Below, in pieces: positions 1 through 6,460 of a DNA stretch of 39,848 nt. Source of the DNA: Streptomyces pacificus. GTDB lineage: Bacteria > Actinomycetota > Actinomycetes > Streptomycetales > Streptomycetaceae. The position numbers and the translations under genes were made by a program. Where the stretch lies: assembly GCF_011766325.1 (NCBI RefSeq), contig NZ_BLLG01000028.1:1-39848 (forward strand). The letters run 5' to 3'. How positions within the stretch are numbered: the first letter of the stretch is position 1; each line of letters opens with the position of its first letter. A model generated the notes under the pieces. It was not told the origin of the DNA. It was given only the letters and a program-made list of their open reading frames with translations, and did not search any database.

Positions 1-322
1 AACCGGAACGATCCGGATGGACGGGGTATCAACATATCTGGCGTTGACTTTTGGCACGCTGTTGAGTTCTCAAGGAACGGACGCTTCCTTCGTACTCACC
101 CACGGAACACTCTCCGAGGCTTTCCTCTGGGCGCTTCCCTTCGGTGTTTCCAGCTTAGCAGATCCGATTTCCTTCTCCGCCACCCGCTGGAGCGGGCTGC
201 CAGAACGTTCATCCGCTTCCGCGAATTCCCTTTCTGGCTTCGATTACCCTACCAGTCTTTTCCCGTTTCCCTGACCACGCGTATCAGTGGGCAGCAAAGG
301 CACATCTGACATGTAGACCGGT
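1..322 (-). promoter_or_regulatory. rRNA operon promoter region and 16S leader, transcribed leftward
   Basis: Read on the minus strand, positions about 90 to 1 match the leader that precedes 16S rRNA in Streptomyces. The key words are CCTTGAGAACTCAACAG (boxA/antitermination region, 59-76), GCGTGCCAAAAGTCAACGCC and GTTGATACCCCGTCC. The 16S gene itself should start just beyond the left edge. Upstream are purine-rich stretches typical of Streptomyces rrn promoter regions, with possible -10 boxes TAGGGT (251-246) and TAAGCT (157-152); their -35 boxes are weak. The open frame at 17-274 on the plus strand is only a shadow of this leader. The leader call is confident; the individual promoters are not. 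Confidence 0.85.
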
Positions 323-561
323 TAGGGGTGTCGACTCGACAGGTGCTGCCGACCCGCGAAACAGAGATGCGTCACGGCCGGGCAGGGGTACGAGGTTACA
401 TGTCACCGGCAGTCGAGGCAAATCGCCTCCCGGCTCTCCGGGTTCGCCAACTGGTAAGTCGTGCACGGAGCCTGCACCGCCCATCGCATACGCTCGAAGC
501 AGTACGCCGCCCGATGCAGGCCGGGGCGGCGACCCATGGATCCCCGCCTCGGGAGGCCCCC
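323..561. other. Intergenic region upstream of crr
   Basis: This spacer lies between the rRNA promoter region and crr and should hold the crr-ptsI promoter. No clear -35/-10 pair is visible. A small hairpin, GAGGC-aaatc-GCCTC, lies at 415-429. The ribosome binding site GGGAGG at 551-556 is placed well for the ATG at 562, which is why that start was chosen over longer in-frame ones. Confidence 0.5.
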
Positions 562-1011
562 ATGACCACCGTGACCTCGCCTCTGAGAGGCCGCGCCGTC
601 GGGCTCGCCACGGTGCCCGACCCGGTGTTCTCCGGTGCCATGGTCGGTCCGGGTACGGCGATCGACCCCCGCCCGGAGCCGTCCGATGCGGTCTCCCCGG
701 TGGACGGCGTCGTCGTCTCCCTTCACCCGCACGCCTTCGTCGTCGTCGATCCCGAGGGGCACGGTGTACTGACCCATCTCGGCATCGACACCGTGCAACT
801 CAGGGGAGCCGGCTTCGAACTCCTCGTCAGCAGGGGCGACACCGTGACCCGTGGCCAGGCGATCGTGCGCTGGAGTCCCCTCGCGGTCGAAGAGTCCGGC
901 AACTCCCCGATCTGCCCGGTGGTGGCCCTCGACGCCTCGGCCGACGCACTGGGCGGGCTCCGTGAGGAAGGCCTCGTCGAGACGGGCGACGAGCTGTTCA
1001 GCTGGCGGTGA
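562..1011 (+). CDS. crr: PTS EIIA component, glucose/N-acetylglucosamine type
   Basis: This 149-aa cytoplasmic phosphocarrier takes phosphate from HPr and passes it to EIIB domains of sugar permeases. The sequence shows the EIIA-Glc fold. HPHAFVVV carries His57 and VLTHLGIDTV carries His72; the 15-residue spacing equals that of the two active-site histidines in E. coli EIIA-Glc (75 and 90). The tail GDELFSW is typical. The start at 562 follows GGGAGG by 5 nt and gives the usual family length. ptsI lies 84 bp downstream, as in other Streptomyces. No ptsH (HPr) gene is in the window, so HPr must be encoded elsewhere. In S. coelicolor this operon is under DasR control; no full DasR site was found here. 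Confidence 0.93.
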   Translation: MTTVTSPLRGRAVGLATVPDPVFSGAMVGPGTAIDPRPEPSDAVSPVDGVVVSLHPHAFVVVDPEGHGVLTHLGIDTVQLRGAGFELLVSRGDTVTRGQAIVRWSPLAVEESGNSPICPVVALDASADALGGLREEGLVETGDELFSWR

Positions 1012-1027
1012 CCCCATCCTGATGGGG
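1012..1027 (+). promoter_or_regulatory. Intercistronic hairpin between crr and ptsI
   Basis: CCCCAT-CCTG-ATGGGG forms a perfect 6-bp stem with a 4-nt loop, starting one base after the crr stop codon. No U tract follows, so it is more likely an RNA stability or partial attenuation element than a full terminator. Confidence 0.5.
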
Positions 1028-1095
1028 GCCCTGATGGAGGCCGGTCGTACACCACCGCGGCGGATGGGACCGCCGCACTATCGGAGACGGGTGAC

Positions 1096-2766
1096 ATGGA
1101 GACAACGCTGCAGGGCGTCGGCGTCAGCCACGGTGTGGCGGTCGGCGAGGTTCGGCGCATGGGCACAGCGGCGCTGGAGCCGCCGGCCAGGCAGATACCC
1201 GCGGGCGACGCGGAGCGCGAACAGGGGCGCGCCCGGCACGCGGTCGGCGCCGTGGCGGCCGATCTCGCCGCGCGGGGCAACCTGGCGGGCGGCGAGGCGC
1301 AGCATGTGCTCGAGGCGCAGGCCATGATGGCCCGGGACCCGGAGCTGGCGGCGGATGTCGGGCGGCGCATCGCCGTGGGGAGCACGGCCGAACGTGCCGT
1401 CTACGACGCCTTCGCGGCCTACCGGGCGCTGCTGGCGGGTGCGGGTGAGTACCTGGCCGGCCGGGTGGCCGACCTGGACGACGTGCGGAACCGCATCGTG
1501 GCGCGGCTCCTCGGGGTGCCGATGCCGGGCGTGCCGGACAGTGACGAGCCTTATGTACTGATCGCGCGGGACCTCGCTCCCGCGGACACGGCGCTGCTCG
1601 ACCCGGCGCTGGTGCTCGGGTTCGTCACCGAGGAGGGCGGTCCGACCAGCCACAGCGCGATCCTGGCCCGGGCTCTGGGGGTGCCTGCGGTGGTCGCGCT
1701 GCCGGGAGCCTGCGAGCTGGGCGAGGGCACAGTGGTCGCGGTGGACGGCAGCACCGGCGAGGTGTTCGTGGAGCCGGGCGAAGAGCGGCGTCAGCGTCTC
1801 GCCCAGGCCGCTGCCGAGCGGAAGGCCGCTCTGACGGCGTCCGTCGGTCCCGGTGCGACCTCGGACGGCCACAAGGTGCCGCTGCTGGCGAACGTCGGCG
1901 GCCCCGGGGACGTGCCGGCCGCTGTGGAGGCCGGGGCCGAGGGCGTCGGTCTGTTCCGGACCGAGTTCCTCTTCCTCGAGGACGGTAGACGGCCGCCTTC
2001 GGAGGCCGAGCAGGTAGAGGCGTACCGCAAGGTACTGGAAGCGTTCCCCGAGGGGCGGGTGGTGGTGCGGGTGCTGGACGCCGGCGCGGACAAGCCTCTC
2101 GACTTCCTGACTCCCGCCGACGAGCCCAACCCGGCACTGGGCGCCCGGGGGCTGCGGACGCTGCTCGACCACCCCGAGGTGCTGCGCGCCCAGCTCACCG
2201 CGCTGTCCAAGGCCGCCGAGGGGCTGCCGGTGTATCTGGAGGTGATGGCGCCGATGGTGGCCGACCGCGCGGACGCCAGGGCCTTCGCCCAGGCGTGCCG
2301 CGAGGCGGGACTGAACGGGAAGTACGGCGTGATGGTCGAGATCCCGTCCGCGGCCCTGCGGGCGCGGTCGGTGCTGCAGGAGGTCGAGTTTCTGTCGCTG
2401 GGCACCAACGACCTGGCGCAGTACGCCTTCGCCGCGGACCGCCAGGTGGGTGCGGTCTCCCGGTTCCAGGACCCCTGGCAGCCCGCTCTGCTCGACCTGG
2501 TGGCGCTGTCCGCCGAGGCGGCAGCGGCCGAGGGCAAGAGTTGCGGTGTGTGCGGTGAGGCCGCGGCCGATCCGCTGCTCGCGTGTGTGCTGACGGGTCT
2601 GGGGGTCACCTCGCTTTCGATGGGTGCGGCGTCCATCCCGTATGTGCGGGCGGCGCTCGCGAAGCACACGCTGGCCCAGTGCGAGCGTGCCGCTGCGGCG
2701 GCGCGGGCGGCGGACTCCGCCGGTGAGGCGCGGCGTGCCGCGCGGGCGGTGCTGTCCGGGGAGTGA
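1096..2766 (+). CDS. ptsI: Phosphoenolpyruvate-protein phosphotransferase (PTS enzyme I)
   Basis: This 556-aa soluble enzyme moves phosphate from PEP to HPr, the first step of the PTS. The N-terminal swivelling domain ends in the active-site motif GGPTSHSAILARALG, with His186 as the phosphorylated residue. The C-terminal PEP-binding TIM barrel has GLFRTEFLFLE, VLDAGADKPLDF, GARGLR, MVEIPSAALRA, LGTNDLAQYAFAADR and the catalytic CGVCGEAAADP. Length fits the actinobacterial family. The ATG at 1096 follows a GGAG sequence. It is in one operon with crr. The 3' end is followed after about 40 bp by a 7-bp tandem repeat. Confidence 0.96.
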   Translation: METTLQGVGVSHGVAVGEVRRMGTAALEPPARQIPAGDAEREQGRARHAVGAVAADLAARGNLAGGEAQHVLEAQAMMARDPELAADVGRRIAVGSTAERAVYDAFAAYRALLAGAGEYLAGRVADLDDVRNRIVARLLGVPMPGVPDSDEPYVLIARDLAPADTALLDPALVLGFVTEEGGPTSHSAILARALGVPAVVALPGACELGEGTVVAVDGSTGEVFVEPGEERRQRLAQAAAERKAALTASVGPGATSDGHKVPLLANVGGPGDVPAAVEAGAEGVGLFRTEFLFLEDGRRPPSEAEQVEAYRKVLEAFPEGRVVVRVLDAGADKPLDFLTPADEPNPALGARGLRTLLDHPEVLRAQLTALSKAAEGLPVYLEVMAPMVADRADARAFAQACREAGLNGKYGVMVEIPSAALRARSVLQEVEFLSLGTNDLAQYAFAADRQVGAVSRFQDPWQPALLDLVALSAEAAAAEGKSCGVCGEAAADPLLACVLTGLGVTSLSMGAASIPYVRAALAKHTLAQCERAAAAARAADSAGEARRAARAVLSGE

Positions 2767-2805
2767 CCGCCCGCGGCGGCGCCGGCGACAGCCGGCGACT
2801 GACCG

Positions 2806-2881
2806 GGGACTCGGGACTCGGGACTCGGGACTCGGGACTCGGGACTCGGGACTCGGGACTCGGGACTCGGGACTCGGGACT
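2806..2881. repeat. 7-bp tandem repeat, GGGACTC, about 10.9 copies
   Basis: Ten complete perfect copies of GGGACTC plus GGGACT occupy 2806-2881, 40 bp after the ptsI stop. No copy differs from the next. Because 7 is not a multiple of 3, the array reads through in all frames on both strands, which creates long false open frames here. Confidence 0.97.
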
Positions 2882-2960
2882 GGCGGAGCTTCCGGCCGTG
2901 CGGCGGGGCCCTCGTCCGTCCGCGGTTCCTCACTCGTCCCCGGAGTCGGCCGGCGGGTGT

Positions 2961-3004
2961 CCCGCCTCCGGGGGCGGGCGGTCACGGCCGGATGCCTGCG
3001 GCAT
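2961..3004 (+). terminator. Possible terminator region of crr-ptsI
   Basis: Two hairpins lie before the convergent neighbour: CCCGCC (2961-2966) pairs with GGCGGG (2973-2978), and ATGCC (2992-2996) with GGCAT (3000-3004). Neither has a U tract, which is common for Streptomyces terminators. Confidence 0.4.
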
Positions 3005-3008
3005 ACGC

Positions 3009-4058
3009 CTAGGGATGCGCTCCGCCCACGTCGAAACCCGCCCCGTACTCGACATCGGGTTCCGGGGAGAGCGGCTCCCCGGTGTCCGCGTCCGTGCAGT
3101 AGGCGCTGAAGACCTCGGCCCCGGTGAGCGCGAGCAGCCGGCCGGCGTGGAGCCGCCAGCCGCACAGCCGGTCGGGGATACCGGGCCGGGACGTCCTGAG
3201 GACGACCCCGCCTGGGCTCCCGAGGGCGACACCGACCGCCAGGACCGTCGTGAACTCGGCGGCCTCGACGGAGTCGAGGACGGCCGGCCCGCCGGCGGGG
3301 CGTGTGGTGTCGAGGGCCGCCAGGAGCTGCTGCCCTTCCTCGGCCGGGACGCTGCAGACGAGGTGGTGGGTCCCGGGGCCGGCGCCGTCGATCAGGCCGG
3401 CCAGAAGCCGTGACGCATGCTCGAGCGCCGAGCGGCCCGCGTCCTCCCCGAGGTTCCGGCGGCTGCCCGGGTCACCGGGCAGGGAGGCGGCGTACTCCCC
3501 AGTGGCATGCCGGGAGGCGCGGTTCAGCAGAAGCGGGACGAGTTCGCCCAGTGGCTGGCCCGTATAGACGACGGTCGCGCCGCCGGAGGCGACCTCCGCG
3601 GTATAGCGGCTGCGACTCGCGGAGGAATCGGGATCGAGCCCGGTCTCCCGGCAGTAGTGGGCGAACTCCTCCGGGTCGAAGACGGCGACGGTGGTGTGGC
3701 CGCACTGGGCGGCGAGTGCCTTGAGCAGGCCTTCCGCGTGGCGGAGGTAGTCGGGATGGTCATCGAAGGCGAAGGTGGTGTACCGGCGCATGGCCGCGAA
3801 GTCGTCGTCGGCGACGAGGAGTCCGACGACAGCGGGTACGTCGCGGCGCAGCGCCCGGTGGCGCTCCCGCCGGTCGCTCCCGGCCCGGCCGCGTCCCCGC
3901 GCGTGTTCGTGCTGCCGGGAACGGGGGTGGGCGGTGCGGTCCCGGCCGTCCTGTGCGTGGTGCGCGCCGCCCCTGCCGCGGGCCGTGGTGCGGGCGGTGG
4001 CGTCCTGCTGCCCTTGCTGCCCTTGCTGCCCTTGCTGTCCGTGCTGCCCTTGCTGCAT
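3009..4058 (-). CDS. Conserved hypothetical protein with QQG-repeat N terminus
   Basis: This 349-aa protein is not one I can name. It begins MQQGQHGQQGQQGQQ, a low-complexity stretch made by a 9-bp DNA repeat, followed by an Arg- and His-rich, probably disordered segment to about residue 75. The rest looks folded, with FAFDDHPDYLRHAEGL, HTTVAVFDPEEFAHYC and a conserved-looking C terminus (CGWRLHAGRLLALTGAEVFSAYCTDADTG). No signal peptide or membrane segment is seen. An upstream in-frame ATG at 4124 exists, but the ATG at 4058 follows AGGGGGA closely and begins the repeat. It lies 120 bp downstream of acsA-like acetoacetyl-CoA synthetase on the same strand and converges on ptsI. Function unknown. 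Confidence 0.75.
   Translation of the reverse strand: MQQGQHGQQGQQGQQGQQDATARTTARGRGGAHHAQDGRDRTAHPRSRQHEHARGRGRAGSDRRERHRALRRDVPAVVGLLVADDDFAAMRRYTTFAFDDHPDYLRHAEGLLKALAAQCGHTTVAVFDPEEFAHYCRETGLDPDSSASRSRYTAEVASGGATVVYTGQPLGELVPLLLNRASRHATGEYAASLPGDPGSRRNLGEDAGRSALEHASRLLAGLIDGAGPGTHHLVCSVPAEEGQQLLAALDTTRPAGGPAVLDSVEAAEFTTVLAVGVALGSPGGVVLRTSRPGIPDRLCGWRLHAGRLLALTGAEVFSAYCTDADTGEPLSPEPDVEYGAGFDVGGAHP
4008..4052. repeat. 9-bp tandem repeat encoding Gln-Gln-Gly units
   Basis: Five units of CTGCCCTTG lie at 4008-4052; the fourth (4035-4043) has two substitutions. They encode the QQG/QHG units at the N terminus of the hypothetical protein on the minus strand. The unit length keeps the frame, so copy number could vary without breaking the gene. 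Confidence 0.9.
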
Positions 4059-4178
4059 GGAGTCCCCCTGTCGCTCGGGCGGTGTTGCCCAGTGCTCACT
4101 CACCGTAACCGCGGGCACTGACAACCGGGTACGGACACCGAGGTCCCGTGACGGCGAGGGGTGCCCGGCGGCGCCGTT

Positions 4179-6167
4179 TCAGCCGCGCCGGGCGGCGCGT
4201 TCGCGCGCCAGGTCCTCGTAGAAGCCCAGCAGCTCGAGGTCGTCCACCGAGCCGGGGTTCACCGCGCTGCTCAGCGCGGTGCCCTGGAGCAGGCGCTTGA
4301 CCGGGACCTCGATGCGCTTGCCTGTGAGGGTGTGCGGGACGCCGGGGACTGCGATGATCTCGTCCGGGACATGGCGTGGTGAGAGCTGTTCGCGGATGGT
4401 GCGCCTGATGCGGGAGCGCAGGTCGTCGTCGAGGGCGGCGCCGGGTGCGAGGTGGACGAAGAGGGGCATCCAGTAGCCGCCGTCCGGTTCCTCGAGGCCG
4501 ATGACCAGTGATTCCCTGATCTCGGGGAGTCGCTCCACCACTTCGTAGATGTCGGCGGAGCCCATGCGGACGCCTTGGCGGTTGAGGGTGGAGTCCGATC
4601 TGCCGTGGATGACGACGGAGCCGTGGTCGGTGATCGTGATCCAGTCGCCGTGCCGCCAGACACCGGGGAACATCTCGAAGTAGCTGTCGCGGTAGCGGCT
4701 GCCGTCGGGGTCGTTCCAGAAGCGGATCGGCATGGACGGCATGGGGTTGGTGACGACGAGTTCGCCGACTTCGCCGATGACGGGCTTGCCGTGCGGGTCC
4801 CAGGACTGCAGGTCGGTGCCGAGGCAGGCGGCCTGGAGTTCGCCGATGTGGACGGGCAGGGTCGGCACGGCTCCCGCGAAGCAGCTGCAGACGTCCGTGC
4901 CGCCGCTCACGGACGCGATCCACAGGTCCTCGCGGACCTCGTCGTGCAGCCAGCGGAAGCCGTCGGGCGGCAGTGGGGAGCCGGTGGTGGCGACGCAGCG
5001 GACCGTGGAGAGGTCGTGGTCGCGCGCGGGGTGCACGCCGGCCTTGCGGCAGGCCATGACGTAGGCGGCGGAGGTACCGAAGAGGGTCGTCCCGGTGCGC
5101 TCGGCGATCGCCCACTGGGCGCCGGTGTCCGGGTGGCCGGGGCTGCCGTCGTACAGCACCACGGTGGTGCCGGTGAGCAGCCCGGAGACGAGGAAGTTCC
5201 ACATCATCCAGCCGGTGGACGTGTACCAGAAGAAGCGGTCCCCGGGGCCGAGGTCGCAGTGCAGTCCGAGTTGTTTGAAGTGCTCCAGGAGGATCCCGCC
5301 CTGGGACTGGACGATCGCCTTGGGGAGCCCGGTCGTGCCGGAGGAGTACAGGACCCACAGCGGGTGGCCGAAGGGCACCTGCTCGAAGACGGGCTCGGCG
5401 TCCCCCGCGGTGAGCGCGGACCACTCCAGGGCGCCCTCGGGGGCCGGGGAGCCGAGCAGCGGGATGTGGACGACGGCCCGCAGGGTGGGCAGTTCGCGGC
5501 GGAGCTCGGCGACCGTGTCGGCGCGGTCGTGTTCCTTGCCGCCGTAGCGGTAGCCGTCCACGGTGAACAGGACGACCGGCTCGACCTGCTGGAAGCGGTC
5601 GAGGACGCTGCGGGCGCCGAAGTCGGGGGCGCACGAGGTCCAGGTGGCGCCGACGGCAGCGGCGGCCAGGAGGGCGGTCACGGCCTGCGGGATGTTGGGC
5701 AGATAGCCGCTGACGCGGTCACCGGGGCGTACGCCGAGGGCGCGGAGTTCGGCGGCGAGCGATCCGACCTGGCGGCGCAGTTCGCTCCAGCTGACGGGAG
5801 CCGGGATGTGTGTCTCGTCCATGTGGACGAGGGCCGGCTCGTGGGCGCGGGCGGGGTCCTCGGCGGTGCGCAGGGCGTGTTCCGCGTAGTTGAGGGTGGC
5901 GCCGGGGAACCACTGGGCCCCGGGCATGCCGCGGTCGGCGAGGACGCGCTCGCCGGGGGTGGAGAACCGTACGTCGAACCAGTCGGCGACCGCCTGCCAG
6001 AAGGTCTCGAGCCGGTCGACGGACCAGCGGTGCAGGGCCGGGTACCCGCCCTCGGCGGGTGCGCCGTAGCGGTCGGCGGCCCAGGACTGGAAGCGGGTGA
6101 TCCGGGCCGCGGCGACGCGGTCGGCATCCGGCTGCCAGAGGGGGGCGGGGTTCGCGCTTGCGGTCAT
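4179..6167 (-). CDS. Acetoacetyl-CoA synthetase (acetoacetate-CoA ligase)
   Basis: This 662-aa enzyme of the ANL superfamily activates acetoacetate to acetoacetyl-CoA using ATP and CoA, feeding ketone bodies into lipid or polyhydroxybutyrate metabolism. The N-terminal region (LWQPDADRVAAARITRF and YPALHRWSV) is that of the acetoacetate rather than the acetate enzymes. The AMP-binding motif YSSGTTGLPK lies at about 274-283, and the C-terminal lysine motif TLTGKRIEVPVK is present. The ATG at 6167 gives the usual family length and follows GGGAGC; longer in-frame starts to 6401 lack any family similarity. It is divergent from the GH31 gene. Confidence 0.94.
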   Translation of the reverse strand: MTASANPAPLWQPDADRVAAARITRFQSWAADRYGAPAEGGYPALHRWSVDRLETFWQAVADWFDVRFSTPGERVLADRGMPGAQWFPGATLNYAEHALRTAEDPARAHEPALVHMDETHIPAPVSWSELRRQVGSLAAELRALGVRPGDRVSGYLPNIPQAVTALLAAAAVGATWTSCAPDFGARSVLDRFQQVEPVVLFTVDGYRYGGKEHDRADTVAELRRELPTLRAVVHIPLLGSPAPEGALEWSALTAGDAEPVFEQVPFGHPLWVLYSSGTTGLPKAIVQSQGGILLEHFKQLGLHCDLGPGDRFFWYTSTGWMMWNFLVSGLLTGTTVVLYDGSPGHPDTGAQWAIAERTGTTLFGTSAAYVMACRKAGVHPARDHDLSTVRCVATTGSPLPPDGFRWLHDEVREDLWIASVSGGTDVCSCFAGAVPTLPVHIGELQAACLGTDLQSWDPHGKPVIGEVGELVVTNPMPSMPIRFWNDPDGSRYRDSYFEMFPGVWRHGDWITITDHGSVVIHGRSDSTLNRQGVRMGSADIYEVVERLPEIRESLVIGLEEPDGGYWMPLFVHLAPGAALDDDLRSRIRRTIREQLSPRHVPDEIIAVPGVPHTLTGKRIEVPVKRLLQGTALSSAVNPGSVDDLELLGFYEDLARERAARRG

Positions 6168-6250
6168 GGGGCGGCTCCCGGGCGGTCTGTGCGGCTTGGG
6201 TGCGTTCTCGGCACGCGGTCGGCGCGTGGTCACGCGGGTGTCGGCGCGGG

Positions 6251-6300
6251 GCGGGGGTGCGCCCCCGCTCGGATGACAGGGACGATGCCATGTGATCGTC
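6251..6300. promoter_or_regulatory. Hairpin and dyad in the divergent acetoacetyl-CoA synthetase/GH31 promoter region
   Basis: GCGGGGG (6251-6257) and CCCCCGC (6262-6268) form a perfect 7-bp stem with a 4-nt loop. Just to the right is a dyad, GACGAT (6281-6286) and ATCGTC (6295-6300), spaced by 8 nt. The dyad has the size of a dimeric regulator site and sits where it could act on either divergent gene. The rest of 6168-6460 shows no clear promoter hexamers. Confidence 0.4.
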
Positions 6301-6460
6301 TTCCGCACCAGGGTCACCCACCCATGCCGGAGTGACGGGACGTGTGCTCTCCCCAGGGTCGACGGGGCCCGGCCCGGCGATGGGCGGACCTTGCGTGCCA
6401 CGGGTGAACGGCGGTTGAACGGCCCCCGGCCCGGCCTTTGCGGATGGCAGGGTGTGCGGC

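Noticed and set aside
17..274. Open frame of 85 codons on the plus strand
   Set aside because: It is antisense to a recognisable rRNA leader and promoter region, and its sequence is explained by that.
307..322. Possible DasR site upstream of crr (TAGACCGGT half)
   Set aside because: One half is close to the consensus, but only about 10 of 16 positions match, and the site lies at the edge of the rRNA promoter region. An ACTGGT at 450-455 also lacks a partner half.
2806..2881. CRISPR array
   Set aside because: The units are directly adjacent without spacers, so this is a simple tandem repeat. The same holds for the 19-bp and 14-bp arrays.
4575..6335. 586-codon open frame on the plus strand
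   Set aside because: It is the antisense shadow of acetoacetyl-CoA synthetase, caused by high GC at third positions.
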